DNA of 44,387 nucleotides from Pleurocapsa sp. MO_226.B13 (lineage in GTDB: Bacteria; Cyanobacteriota; Cyanobacteriia; Cyanobacteriales; Xenococcaceae), in assembly GCA_030064795.1 (NCBI GenBank), contig JASJEI010000030.1:1-44387 (forward strand). Reading direction: 5' to 3'. Below the pieces are notes generated by a model that saw nothing but the letters and a program-made list of their open reading frames with translations, had not been told where the DNA came from and searched no databases. Position numbers and translations under genes: made by a program. This document shows positions 17,835-27,017 of the stretch, one piece after another; the first letter of the stretch is position 1, and each line of letters opens with the position of its first letter.

Positions 17835-18132
17835 AAGCCTAGTTGTTCAAAAAAGCGATCTCTACTATCGATGCAATTAGTCGAGCTTTACAGTGAAGCG
17901 ATCGCGTTCGATTAATTTGCGACTTTTAGTAAAAAAGCTCTTAGTAAAAAAGCTCTAATTAGCGTTAATAATAGTTACTATTGCGTTACCATAGAAAGCA
18001 AACTATGTAAATAAAAATACAATTTTTGTAAAAAAATGTAATTTTAGTCAATATATGTTTACAATGGGAGTAGCGTTTTCACAAATAAACGTTTTTCATC
18101 TAATTGCACGATAACTTATTGGAAGATCACTT

Positions 18133-19092
18133 ATGCCATTCACAATTGACTCAGCACGTAACATATTTCCCAATACCTTATCTGCTGATGCCGTACCAGC
18201 CTTGATCGCACGATTTAATCAGCTAAGTGCAGAAGATCAACTCGCTTGGATTTGGTTTGCATATTTGGAAATGGGTAAAACTATTACCGTTGCTGCTCCT
18301 GGGGCTGCTAATATGCAGTTTGCCGAACCAACTTTAGACGAAATCAAAAAGATGAGTTTCCAAGAACAATCTCAGGTAATGTGCGACCTTGCTAACCGTG
18401 AAGACACGCCAATTTGTCGTACTTATGCTACTTGGACTCCCAACATTAAACTTGGTTTTTGGTATCGATTGGGAGAATGGATGGAACAAGGAATAGTAGC
18501 TCCCATTCCAGAAGGATATAAGCTTTCTGCTAATGCCAACGCGGTATTGCAAAGTTTGATTGGCATGGAATCTGGTCAACAGATTACAGTATTGCGTAAC
18601 ACCGTAGTCAATATGGGATTCGATCCTAGCAAAATGGCTAACTTTACCAGAGTTAGCGAACCTGTTGCTCCTCCTACGGAAATGTCTAAGCGCACCACAG
18701 TGGCGATCGCAGGGGTAACTAATCCCACAGTTTTGAGCTACATGAACTTGTTAAATGCCAACGATTTTGACGAGTTAATTAAGCTATTCGCCGAAGATGG
18801 CGCATTACAACCTCCTTTCAAAAGACCGATTGTTGGTAAAGAGGCGATCCTCAAATTCTTCAAAGAAGAATGTTCCAATCTCAAACTAGCTCCTGAGCGC
18901 GGTATCGTCGAACCAGCACAAGATGGTTATACTCAAATCAAAGTTACAGGAAGTGTCCAAACTCCTTGGTTTGGTGCTGGTGTCGGTATGAATATATCCT
19001 GGCGATTTTTACTTGATTCGCAAAACAAAATTTTCTTTGTGGCGATCGATCTATTGGCATCTCCCAAAGAGTTACTCAATCTAGCTCGCTAA
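18133..19092 (+). CDS. ocp: Orange carotenoid protein
   Basis: The 319-residue protein is a full two-domain OCP. It binds a keto-carotenoid, is photoactivated by blue-green light and quenches phycobilisome energy. Key residues are in place: Tyr44 and Trp110 in the N-terminal domain, Arg155 in the phycobilisome/domain contact, and Tyr203 and Trp290 in the C-terminal NTF2-like domain that hydrogen-bond the carotenoid keto group. Numbering follows the 319-residue form. The N-terminus MPFTIDSARN is canonical. No frp gene is visible nearby. The next gene is an hli gene 46 bp downstream, so the two photoprotective genes probably share a transcript ending at 19347-19389. Confidence 0.97.
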   Translation: MPFTIDSARNIFPNTLSADAVPALIARFNQLSAEDQLAWIWFAYLEMGKTITVAAPGAANMQFAEPTLDEIKKMSFQEQSQVMCDLANREDTPICRTYATWTPNIKLGFWYRLGEWMEQGIVAPIPEGYKLSANANAVLQSLIGMESGQQITVLRNTVVNMGFDPSKMANFTRVSEPVAPPTEMSKRTTVAIAGVTNPTVLSYMNLLNANDFDELIKLFAEDGALQPPFKRPIVGKEAILKFFKEECSNLKLAPERGIVEPAQDGYTQIKVTGSVQTPWFGAGVGMNISWRFLLDSQNKIFFVAIDLLASPKELLNLAR

Positions 19093-19138
19093 TTAGAGTC
19101 TGACAATTGTTGCTAATAATACTTTCGAGGTCATCACC

Positions 19139-19282
19139 ATGGAAAATCAAGAAAACAAATTTGGCTTTACTCGATTTGCAGAAGTTTGGAATGGTCGCTT
19201 GGCAATGTTGGGATTTATTATTGCTGCTGCCACTGAATATTTTACTGGGCAAGGTATTCTCAGCCAAATAGGTTTAATGTAG
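19139..19282 (+). CDS. hli: High-light-inducible protein (one-helix Hli/SCP)
   Basis: The 47-residue product has the light-harvesting-like signature FAEVWNGRLAMLGFIIAAA, in which the ExxNGR chlorophyll-binding motif leads into one membrane helix. The rest is a short tail (GQGILSQIGLM). Hlips bind chlorophyll and carotenoid and protect photosystem II and chlorophyll synthesis under high light. GAGG precedes the ATG by 9 nt. The start lies 46 bp after the ocp stop on the same strand, and the pair is followed by a shared terminator. Confidence 0.93.
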   Translation: MENQENKFGFTRFAEVWNGRLAMLGFIIAAATEYFTGQGILSQIGLM

Positions 19283-19834
19283 GTTTGACTTGACATTGCA
19301 TTTGTCTAATTTACTTTCCTAATTAAAAAACACTTTTCTTAAGATGAGCCGATTGCCAAAAATACCAAGCGATCGGCTATTTTTTTTGTTAATAGTTAAT
19401 AGTTAATCTTGCAATTTATTGAAATTAAGCTAAAAAAAATTAGATTATTTCAGTTTTGGATTTTTGTCAGAGTAAAAAATTAAAAATTATCTCGAGCGAT
19501 TTAATAGAAAACTTAAACTTTTTTTAGATTTAATTTATCCAACTCAAGATATTATTAAAGATAACAATCAAAAGGAGCTATATCTTTTGCTGGCTATTAG
19601 TAATTTTTTCTTAACCTTTACAAGTGGATTCACTTCAATTAACCAATCCACTCTATCTCATTCAACTTTTAGATATATACTTTTTAAATTTAAGCGTGAA
19701 ATGAGACAAGAAAATTAAGAGAGATACTACCATTTTTTTCTTTCAATTAAAACAATAAACATCCACTTTTCGAGAGCGCAAATCTACATCTCTACGATCG
19801 ACTTTTGGAATAAATTTTCGGAGAAATAGCAACT
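19283..19834. other. Intergenic region downstream of ocp-hli
   Basis: Apart from the terminator it is AT-rich, with several runs of A and T and no coding character. It must hold the promoter of the next gene; no site can be named with confidence. Confidence 0.6.
19347..19389 (+). terminator. Intrinsic terminator of ocp-hli
   Basis: AGCCGAT (19347-19353) pairs perfectly with ATCGGCT (19372-19378), and an uninterrupted run of eight T follows directly. Stem and T-run placement are classical for factor-independent termination. Confidence 0.8.
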
Positions 19835-20656
19835 ATGAATCTTAATTTAGTCAAACTCAACACTATTGCTTTGTTATCTTTATTCGTGGCAAGTTTTGGT
19901 AATAGTGGGAGCGCGCAAAATAGTCAAGCCACTTTAAACCTAGTCGCCAACGGCGAAGATTTCGTACGTCAGGGTTTTGTTACCAAAGATGGTTGGACGA
20001 TGAATTTCGATCGCCTGGATGTCAATTTAAGTGATGTCACCGCATATCAGATAGACGGAACATTTGAACCTACAGACGGAGATACACTCGATAGTCTCAA
20101 CTATCAGGAAAAAGTTTCTTTACTCGATACACCTCAAGTTGTCGATTTAGCCCAGGGGGAAGCAGATGCCGAACCAATTCTGGTAACCAATAAAGAAGTC
20201 GCCCCTGGATTTTATAATGCGATGGCTTGGAAAATTGATACTGCGGAGGCAGACTCTTCCCTAGCGGGTAAAACAATGGTTTTACAGGGTACGGCAACCA
20301 AAGACGAGCAAGTTGTTAATTTTGATATTAGTTTAAATCGCCCCATACAATATCTTTGTGGTGAATATGTAGGAGACGAGCGCAAAGGCATCATTCAAGC
20401 AGAAGAAACAGGGGAACTAGAAACAACCTTTCACTTCGACCATATTTTTGGTGACAATCAAACCAGTCCAGATGATGCTCTTAATGTAGATGCCTTGGGT
20501 TTTGAGCCTCTAGCACAATTAGCATCGAGCGACAGTTTAACTGTAGATGATGCTACTCTCACTCAAGAATTATCTGCCGAAGATCAGGAAAAATTAACCA
20601 AAGCCGTCATTGGTCTGGGTCATGTAGGGGAGGGTCATTGTGCGGTTATTGAATAA
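19835..20656 (+). CDS. Secreted periplasmic protein, possible metal binder
   Basis: The 273-residue protein has a signal peptide (residues 1-27, ending GSAQ) and a mainly beta, acidic mature part. Two features may bind metal: a His/Asp cluster near residue 200 (TFHFDHIFGD) and a C-terminal GHVGEGHC. Two cysteines (about residues 175 and 269) could form a disulfide. I do not recognise a named domain. It is followed, after a MITE-like repeat, by a porin gene with a Fur-like box. A role in periplasmic metal handling is therefore plausible, but not shown. Confidence 0.55.
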   Translation: MNLNLVKLNTIALLSLFVASFGNSGSAQNSQATLNLVANGEDFVRQGFVTKDGWTMNFDRLDVNLSDVTAYQIDGTFEPTDGDTLDSLNYQEKVSLLDTPQVVDLAQGEADAEPILVTNKEVAPGFYNAMAWKIDTAEADSSLAGKTMVLQGTATKDEQVVNFDISLNRPIQYLCGEYVGDERKGIIQAEETGELETTFHFDHIFGDNQTSPDDALNVDALGFEPLAQLASSDSLTVDDATLTQELSAEDQEKLTKAVIGLGHVGEGHCAVIE

Positions 20657-20739
20657 TTAAAAAGGCGATCGCTTTAGTGAGAGTCGATGAAATTGCTCTG
20701 GGATAATAATACCAATTCTCATGTATTAACAAGAGACTT

Positions 20740-20874
20740 CGTAGTGGCGTGGCAAGCCTAAAATAGTTCAATAGATTCAACTGAACAACCCCAAACAAAT
20801 AACTCTCTTTGCGCTTTCGCGCCTTTGCGAGAGACTTTTCTAATTCCTCAAATAAAGCTTGACACGCTACTACG
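20740..20874. mobile_element. MITE-like repeat, family C, copy 2 (135 bp)
   Basis: The ends CGTAGTGGCGTGGCAAGC (20740-20757) and GCTTGACACGCTACTACG (20857-20874) are 18-bp inverted repeats with two mismatches. The first 60 bp after the left end match copy 1 (10271-10439) nearly base for base, including the core TAAAATAGTTCAATAGATTC. The middle is shorter than in copy 1. No ORF is present. Confidence 0.75.
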
Positions 20875-21083
20875 CTCTATTTTCCTATGAGTTATGAGCG
20901 TGCTTCCATAATCCATATTACCGTCTAAAAAATTTAACTTAAATAAATTTCTTATTAGTTATTAGTCGTTCGTGGTTATCTAGACATTCAAAAATGCGAT
21001 CGCGCTTCTCACTTACAGTCAACTCGCTTCAATAATGTCTAATAGCAATATAGCAATAGTCTTTTGCACATTTTAGTTTAAAA

Positions 21084-21098
21084 TGACAATTATTATCA
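21084..21098 (+). promoter_or_regulatory. Fur box upstream of the porin
   Basis: The site TGACAATTATTATCA matches 13 of 14 defined positions of the 7-1-7 Fur consensus. It lies 31 bp before the probable porin start, the place expected for iron-dependent repression. Confidence 0.65.
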
Positions 21099-21129
21099 TT
21101 TGCTGCCAATCGATTTGTGTGTGAGGAAA

Positions 21130-22755
21130 ATGAAGAATACTATCAATACAATAGCCTCGATTATTTTGGCAACCTCAGCAACAGGAATCTCTAGTATTTC
21201 CGTTCGAGCCGAGGTCAAACAAAACAGAGACAACAGTATCGGTCAAATAACCAACGTCAATCAATTGCGTGATATTTCCCCTACAGACTGGGCCTATGAA
21301 GCACTACGTAGTCTAGTAGACCGCTACGGCTGTATTTCAGGATTTCCCAATCAAACCTATAGAGGTAGTCAACCTCTGTCTCGTTATGAATTTGCTGCGG
21401 GATTAAACTCTTGTTTGAATCAAATTGAACGTTTAATCGCTTCTCAGGGTTCGGTAGCTCAAGAAGACATTAATACTATTAACCGACTCAGCCAAGAATT
21501 TGAGGCGGAATTAGCGATGTTAGGGGGAAGAATCGATGAATTAGAAAGTCGGACTGCACTACTCGAAGACAGTCAATTTTCCACTACTACCAAACTAGCA
21601 GGAGAAGCAATTTTTGGCATAGCTAGCGTGGTTGGGGGTTCCAACGATGATGGAGATGAAGCCACCGATGACGAAATCGATCGCGTCCCCGTATTTGGTT
21701 ATCGCACTCGTTTAGAATTAGAGACTAGCTTTACTGGAGAAGATTTGCTATTTACTCGCTTGTCTACGGGGAATTTTCCCGAATTTTCCGAAACAACAGG
21801 AACGTTTCAAGGAGAAATCGCTTTTGCCGAACCAGCAGATAGTGACTTAGGTTTAGAAGTCCTATTCTACGATCGCCCCATTGGCGAAAATACTAATGTT
21901 TTAATTGGTGCTGCGGGTTTAGCAGCCGATGACATTGCCAATACCGTCAGTATTTTAGATGGTGATGGCGGTAGTGGTGCGATTTCGGCTTTTGGTACTC
22001 GCAGTCCGATCTATCTACCGCCTGGTGAAACAGGTTTGGGGATTATTCATAGTTTTGGCGAGATTTTAGAACTCAGTGCGGGTTATTTAGCAGGAGAAGC
22101 TAGCGATCCTGACGATGGGGCGGGTTTATTCGACGGATCTTATAGTGCGATCGGTCAACTAACCATTACTCCCTTAGAGAAGCTTACGGTGGCGTTAACT
22201 TACGTCAATGCCTACAATCAGAGCGATACGGGAGTAGGTAGCGATTTAGCCAATATTCAATCGTTAACCACACCAGAAGAAGATGCCGATCTATCACAAC
22301 CAGGGGTGTTTGAAGCTGGCGTGCCAACATCGAGTAATTCCTATGGCGCACAGTTTTCCTTTGCCCTAAACGATCGCATTGTAATTGGCGGTTGGGGTGG
22401 CTTGAGTAAAGTTAGAACTTTAGAAGCTTTTAATGCTGACGGACAGATTATCGGACGCGGAACTCAGGATATCTGGAATTGGGCAGCTACCTTGGCTTTT
22501 CCCGATCTCGGTAAGGAAGGCAGCTTGGGGGGAATTATCGTCGGCATGGAACCTTGGGTAGCCGAATCAAGTCTTGATGTGGAAGGGTTTGACGAAGACG
22601 AAGAAACATCTTTGCACGCGGAAGCGTTCTATCAATATAAGCTCAACGATAATATCGCTATTACTCCAGGAGTGATTTACATTAATAACCCCGATAACAA
22701 TGAAGACAACGACGACCTGTTTATCGGTGCTTTGCGAACTACCTTTAGTTTTTAA
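21130..22755 (+). CDS. SLH-domain outer-membrane porin, iron-uptake type
   Basis: The chosen ATG at 21130 gives 541 residues: signal peptide (about 1-27, ending SVRA), SLH domain (about residues 45-105, LRDISPTDWAYEALRSLVDR), a short coiled coil (about 110-150), then a beta-barrel rich in acidic loops ending in LRTTFSF, with the terminal Phe typical of outer-membrane barrels. This is the cyanobacterial OprB-like porin layout (SomA/SomB, or 'iron uptake porin'). An upstream TTG would lengthen it by ten residues, but the resulting start has no signal-peptide look. The Fur-like box just before the gene supports iron regulation and hence a role in iron entry. Confidence 0.88.
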   Translation: MKNTINTIASIILATSATGISSISVRAEVKQNRDNSIGQITNVNQLRDISPTDWAYEALRSLVDRYGCISGFPNQTYRGSQPLSRYEFAAGLNSCLNQIERLIASQGSVAQEDINTINRLSQEFEAELAMLGGRIDELESRTALLEDSQFSTTTKLAGEAIFGIASVVGGSNDDGDEATDDEIDRVPVFGYRTRLELETSFTGEDLLFTRLSTGNFPEFSETTGTFQGEIAFAEPADSDLGLEVLFYDRPIGENTNVLIGAAGLAADDIANTVSILDGDGGSGAISAFGTRSPIYLPPGETGLGIIHSFGEILELSAGYLAGEASDPDDGAGLFDGSYSAIGQLTITPLEKLTVALTYVNAYNQSDTGVGSDLANIQSLTTPEEDADLSQPGVFEAGVPTSSNSYGAQFSFALNDRIVIGGWGGLSKVRTLEAFNADGQIIGRGTQDIWNWAATLAFPDLGKEGSLGGIIVGMEPWVAESSLDVEGFDEDEETSLHAEAFYQYKLNDNIAITPGVIYINNPDNNEDNDDLFIGALRTTFSF

Positions 22756-22904
22756 TCGTTAAGGCGATCGCCTTGAGCATTAAAGTCGTGTTATTTATGG
22801 GTGGGATGACGATGAGCTTAACAGAAGTCGCTACAAAATAGTGGTATATTTGATGGCAAAATAGAATTAACCAAATTAACTTTCTCAAGCTCAAAATAGC
22901 TGTC

Positions 22905-25352
22905 ATGGAGCAATGGTTTAACCTATTAATTAAAGTCGCCCAGCCAATTCTCACGACTTTAGCTTATACGGGAACGAATATTTTTTTAGATACGATTCAA
23001 AGTGAAGTCAAAAATCAGCAAAAGAGACAAACTACAATGGCTTTAAAGAGTTTGGGAATCAAACAAGAGAAGATTGCTCTCGCTCAACAAGTCATTAACA
23101 ATAGTACAGATTTAATCTTTGAGTTAGATGAATTGGAAAATGCCTCAATCTTGTCACCCCAGCATTTGGTTGATGGTTATTCAGTACTAAATGAACGGAA
23201 TTTTGGCAGACAATTAACTCAAAAGACAGAACGAACCGCTTTAAATTTCCCAGAAAGCAAAAAAAGCTTAGAATATTGGCCTCTTCGATTACTACCCAGT
23301 CAACTAATTCATTCTCGGCTCGAAAAGCAACCGATTCCATTGAGAATTATCATCGCTCCTCCCCATGAAAATGTACCGGAGTTTAAGTCGCTTGGTATAG
23401 AAGTCACAGAAATAGAGCGAGTATTAGCACAAAACTTACGAGAATTTCTCGGTCAAAATTACTCTTCCCAATGTTCCCTCAGACCGACAGAGTTTTTGGG
23501 AAGAGCTTGGAATAATCATTTTCATGGTGAAGCTAGTATTAAAACTTTATTTGGAGTTTTACCAACAGAGCCAACTTTGATTTTAGAAACGGCAATTGAA
23601 AATGATTATATTATTGTTCGTTTAGCTTATTGGGGAAGTCAGCAAAAACAATACTGCTATGAAACTCTCTTAAAATTACCCTATCGCCATCTTCTCGAAA
23701 CCTCAATTAAAGCCAGGGCTTTTAGATGGAAGGAAACCAAAAATAAGCTTTTAGCATTGGGGAAATCTCCTGAAGTAATAACCAAATTAGGAGGAGATAA
23801 CGAGCTTAATCTGACTATTCTCGAAGAAGTAGCTGAATTACAAGCAGCAGGTATTGCAACTGAAGAATTAAGTTTTACCTATCAAGTTAATCGTCAAGAT
23901 TTTACCTATATCTGTCAATTTTTAAGTATCTGTCAATGTCTAGTTGCTGGTTGGGTAACGGATATTCACTATTTAATGGAAAATAACACCACTCCTAATT
24001 TATCTGAATGGCTGCCACAGATGCTCGGTGAATCTGAATTTTTGCCAGATACTATTCGTGCCAGCATCACTATTTATCAAAAAGTATTGCAAGTATTAGT
24101 TAAAGAAAGACCTAATTACATTCCTCACCTAAGTTTAAAATTGGCTCGCAGCCTCCTGTCGCTAGATGCGTCTCTGGCTCAAGAGCAAATCGATTATTCA
24201 TGGCAGCATTGGCTGCACCAGCTTCAATTATCGCCAATTTCAGTTCGAGAAGGATTAGATATTGATACAATTCAAGCTACTTTTTCCAAAAGTGATTGGA
24301 TTTATTTGATTGAACTGCAAACTTGCTTATCTTTATTCGACGACAGTGCCAGGATTGCACATATACAAGAACCACTGGCTCGACTCTGCGATCGCGATTC
24401 TAGCACTTATGCTCAAAGGGTCGAACATTTCGCCCTCGATTACACTGTCACCGCAATTTCTGGTCGAGTTTGCTGTTTGTGGCTCGACTCAACCAATTTT
24501 AAGCTAATTAGTAAAAGTACCAACAAAACTCTAGATCTTTGGCAGTTAAAGCGCAGACAAGTTCAATTAACTCCTACTCATCAATTAAGAGGATATTCTG
24601 GTCAGGCGATCGCTGTTACCTTAAGTCTCGATGGAGATAGATTAGTCTGTAGCGATACAACCGCCAAAAGAAGCTATCTTAGAATTTGGAATCTGCAAAC
24701 AGGAAAACTAGAAAGCACTTTATTCGGTCACAAACAGAGCATTCAATCTCTGGCAATTAGTTCTGGAGATCCGAAGGCTAGGCGCCAGCGTAATCGTCCT
24801 TTCCTTGCCAGTGGCAGCCATAAAATCAAATTGTGGGATTTACAAACGGGAGAACCTTGGCTGACTCTATTCGGCCATAAACAATGGGTTTACGCTCTGG
24901 CGATCGCTCCTAATGGTAAAACTTTAGTTAGTGGTAGTGAAGATAAGACCATTAGAATTTGGCATTTAGCAACAGGAGATTTGATCCAAACTCTAACAGG
25001 TCATCAAGCAGCAGTGAGAGTAATTGCGATCGCGCCTGACGGTCAAACAATTATTAGTGGTAGTGAAGATCGCACCATTAAATTGTGGGATATCGAGACA
25101 GGTAAGTTATTATGCACCCTAACAGGACATACAGGAGGTATTTGTACTCTCGCGATCGCTCCTAATGGTAAAACTTTAGTTAGTGGCAGTGAAGACAAGA
25201 CGATAAAAATTTGGCATTTTGAAACTGGAGAACCGCGCCAAACCCTGAGCGGACACGAAAAAACTGTCAGAACTTTAGCAATTCATCCTAACGGACAAAC
25301 TATAGTCAGTGGTAGCGACGATCGGACAATTAAATTTTGGCGAATTATTTAA
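22905..25352 (+). CDS. WD40-repeat protein with a novel N-terminal region
   Basis: The 815-residue protein has about 540 residues without a recognised domain, followed by six WD40 repeats (about 560-815). The last four are nearly identical (e.g. GKTLVSGSEDKTIRIWHLATG), a sign of recent blade duplication. The N-terminal part begins with a hydrophobic/amphipathic helix and contains a segment PLRIIIAPPHENVPE and a long helical stretch. No enzyme motif was identified. Six repeats is one short of the usual seven-blade propeller; an orphan repeat lies 1.2 kb downstream (26598-26693). WD40 proteins scaffold complexes; the partner is unknown. Confidence 0.8.
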   Translation: MEQWFNLLIKVAQPILTTLAYTGTNIFLDTIQSEVKNQQKRQTTMALKSLGIKQEKIALAQQVINNSTDLIFELDELENASILSPQHLVDGYSVLNERNFGRQLTQKTERTALNFPESKKSLEYWPLRLLPSQLIHSRLEKQPIPLRIIIAPPHENVPEFKSLGIEVTEIERVLAQNLREFLGQNYSSQCSLRPTEFLGRAWNNHFHGEASIKTLFGVLPTEPTLILETAIENDYIIVRLAYWGSQQKQYCYETLLKLPYRHLLETSIKARAFRWKETKNKLLALGKSPEVITKLGGDNELNLTILEEVAELQAAGIATEELSFTYQVNRQDFTYICQFLSICQCLVAGWVTDIHYLMENNTTPNLSEWLPQMLGESEFLPDTIRASITIYQKVLQVLVKERPNYIPHLSLKLARSLLSLDASLAQEQIDYSWQHWLHQLQLSPISVREGLDIDTIQATFSKSDWIYLIELQTCLSLFDDSARIAHIQEPLARLCDRDSSTYAQRVEHFALDYTVTAISGRVCCLWLDSTNFKLISKSTNKTLDLWQLKRRQVQLTPTHQLRGYSGQAIAVTLSLDGDRLVCSDTTAKRSYLRIWNLQTGKLESTLFGHKQSIQSLAISSGDPKARRQRNRPFLASGSHKIKLWDLQTGEPWLTLFGHKQWVYALAIAPNGKTLVSGSEDKTIRIWHLATGDLIQTLTGHQAAVRVIAIAPDGQTIISGSEDRTIKLWDIETGKLLCTLTGHTGGICTLAIAPNGKTLVSGSEDKTIKIWHFETGEPRQTLSGHEKTVRTLAIHPNGQTIVSGSDDRTIKFWRII

Positions 25353-25402
25353 CCGTTGGGGAGTTTGAGGGGCTATAAGTACATGCGGCGAACTATGCGC
25401 CT

Positions 25403-25597
25403 TTGTGCGCTGTATTTGAAAAATCAGCGTCGGGATACATGGACACCTCAAGCATATCAGTAGAGCGACCGAATAAGTTTTTCAAACAGAGCTATGGTAG
25501 GCTGAAAGTGCTGCAAAAGCGTCTGTCAAAGAAAACTAAACGCTCTGCAAACTATTATTTTACAGTGATCGCCTGCTTAACCGAGGGCTTGCTATAG
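25403..25597 (+). pseudogene. Degraded IS200/IS605 TnpB fragment
   Basis: The frame includes SYGRLKVLQKRLSKKTKRSANY, resembling the central Arg/Lys-rich TnpB segment (KLKRLQRxLSRKxKGSxNxxK). Upstream GYMDTSSISVERPNKF resembles the region after the first RuvC aspartate. The remainder of a 350-400 residue TnpB is absent, and the tail FTVIACLTEGLL is unrelated. This is probably a relic of a transposon insertion between the WD40 gene and the dioxygenase gene. Confidence 0.45.
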
Positions 25598-25666
25598 TAG
25601 AGATCTACCAGAAGAATTTTGTCTAATTGTGGAAAAAAGAGCGATAAATTTAAAATTCTATTAATT

Positions 25667-26563
25667 ATGAATTTATCTTTTTTCGTGAATAAGGTTCAAA
25701 GTAGATTAAAAAGAGAGTATCTTTACCTGCCAATTATATCTAATTTAGCTAAAATATTTTATGAGAAGGAAGTCTCCGAATATAAAAGTCAATTACCAAT
25801 TTTGAATAATAAAAATCGAGAAATTTTTGAGACTCTTCAGCAAGATGGTGCTTTTGTAACAACTGTTGAAAACTTGTCAATTCCTACAATTATAGGAGCA
25901 GTTAATGCAGCCAAGAATTTGCTATTAAACTCTCCATTAAATTCTCCAACATTAACACAAGAAATCGGTTGTAAAGGGAATTATGGAGTACCAGGAAAAA
26001 CTTTACAAAACTATCCAGAGATTTTACTGTGGGGATTAGATGAACAGCTACTCGATCTTGTAGAAAACTATATTGGATTGCCCATATTTTATCTTGGTGC
26101 CGAAGTAAAACGATGTTTCCCCACTGGAGGCTTTACGGGAATTCGTAAGTGGCATCAAGATACAGAAGATTATCGTATGTTTAAAGTCATCATATACTTA
26201 AATGATGTTGATGAACAAGGTGGTCCCTTTCAATATATCCCAGAGCATAAATCAGATATAGCTAAGAAAAAATTAAAATATAGGTTTGGTTTAATTTCTG
26301 ATAAATTAATGGAAAAGCATGTATCTTCTCAGGACTGGATTACTTGTCTTGGTAAACAAAATACGGTAATTATTGCTGATACATTTCGTATTTTTCACCG
26401 TGCTAAACCTCCTATCGATCGAGAGCGATTATCTCTTACTTTAACCTATATTTCTCAAAATGCTATACATTTGCGCAACAAAGATTTAAGCATTTCTACT
26501 GCTGTTAAGCATATCTGCAAAGACTTATCTAAAAGACAATTAAAATGTCTTGTTCCTTTGTAA
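25667..26563 (+). CDS. PhyH-type Fe(II)/2-oxoglutarate dioxygenase
   Basis: From the ATG at 25667 the protein has 298 residues; the TTG 48 bp upstream is unlikely to start it. The double-stranded beta-helix iron site is visible: H-x-D in WHQDTED (about residue 162 of this form) and the distal His in IFHRAKPP, followed by Arg-rich RERLSLTLTY for 2-oxoglutarate. Phytanoyl-CoA dioxygenase-family enzymes hydroxylate diverse small molecules; the substrate is unknown. The gene lies between a TnpB scrap and an orphan WD40 repeat. It is AT-richer than its neighbours, so it looks like an acquired gene. Confidence 0.8.
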   Translation: MNLSFFVNKVQSRLKREYLYLPIISNLAKIFYEKEVSEYKSQLPILNNKNREIFETLQQDGAFVTTVENLSIPTIIGAVNAAKNLLLNSPLNSPTLTQEIGCKGNYGVPGKTLQNYPEILLWGLDEQLLDLVENYIGLPIFYLGAEVKRCFPTGGFTGIRKWHQDTEDYRMFKVIIYLNDVDEQGGPFQYIPEHKSDIAKKKLKYRFGLISDKLMEKHVSSQDWITCLGKQNTVIIADTFRIFHRAKPPIDRERLSLTLTYISQNAIHLRNKDLSISTAVKHICKDLSKRQLKCLVPL

Positions 26564-26597
26564 AATTTACTAATTTTAAAATAAACAATAATTGATA

Positions 26598-26693
26598 ATT
26601 GCGATCGCGCCTGATGGTCAAACTTTAGTTAGTAGTAGCGAAGAGCGGACAAATAAATTTAGGCAGACTATTGAGAAGCTTTTTCTTGACTAG
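26598..26693 (+). pseudogene. Orphan WD40 repeat remnant
   Basis: The frame reads IAIAPDGQTLVSSSEERTNKF and then RQTIEKLFLD before a TAG. The first part is nearly the same as blades of the upstream WD40 protein (IAIAPDGQTIISGSEDRTIK), with substitutions that break the pattern. It has no start codon and is 1.2 kb downstream of that gene. It is probably the displaced end of its blade array or a scrap of a paralogue. Confidence 0.6.
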
Positions 26694-26838
26694 ATTTTAA
26701 CCGTTGCTGAAGAACAGTCCGCATTTGCTGACGAACTTCTCTAGCCCAAATGTCAAAGTTAAAATGTTCGCTATTGGGATTAAGCGAGGTCAAAATCTTA
26801 TCTGGCTGGCTTTTTTGAATCTTAGTTTTAGAGGTCAT
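26668..26838 (-). CDS. Small conserved-looking hypothetical protein (56 residues)
   Basis: An ATG at 26836-26838, preceded by AGGA at 7 nt, opens a 56-codon minus-strand frame. The product is basic, starts MTSKTKIQKSQ, has NFDIWAREVRQQM, and ends as a charged helix. No membrane segment or known domain is visible. It is divergent from the Ca2+-ATPase gene. Similar small proteins are familiar in cyanobacteria, but I can give no function. Confidence 0.55.
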   Translation of the reverse strand: MTSKTKIQKSQPDKILTSLNPNSEHFNFDIWAREVRQQMRTVLQQRLKSSQEKASQ

Positions 26839-27017
26839 TGTTCATCCTAAATCTTTAACTTGAACTATAAAATTTCTCACTAAGATCTTATCGGAAACAA
26901 GAAGTCGCAGAAGTTAAACCCTGGTAAGTTTTTGATTAAGATTGAGCTAAATACCGAAGTAATTGCATCTGCTCGTGCTACTCTTGCTCCAGTGGGGTAT
27001 AATTGGCTGGCACAACA

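Larger units (their letters stand above)
20657..21129. other. Intergenic region upstream of the porin
   Basis: This region contains the second copy of the family-C repeat (20740-20874) and, close to the porin start, the Fur-like box. The rest is AT-rich with one HIP1-type site near 20998. No gene was seen. Confidence 0.6.

Noticed and set aside
22759..22776. Palindrome AAGGCGATCGCCTT after the porin as a terminator
   Set aside because: It is a HIP1-containing palindrome without a following T-run. HIP1 sites are everywhere in this window.
27003..27017. TTG start for the Ca2+-ATPase
   Set aside because: The ATG 15 bp downstream is a better start codon, and the extra five residues are not needed for the fold.
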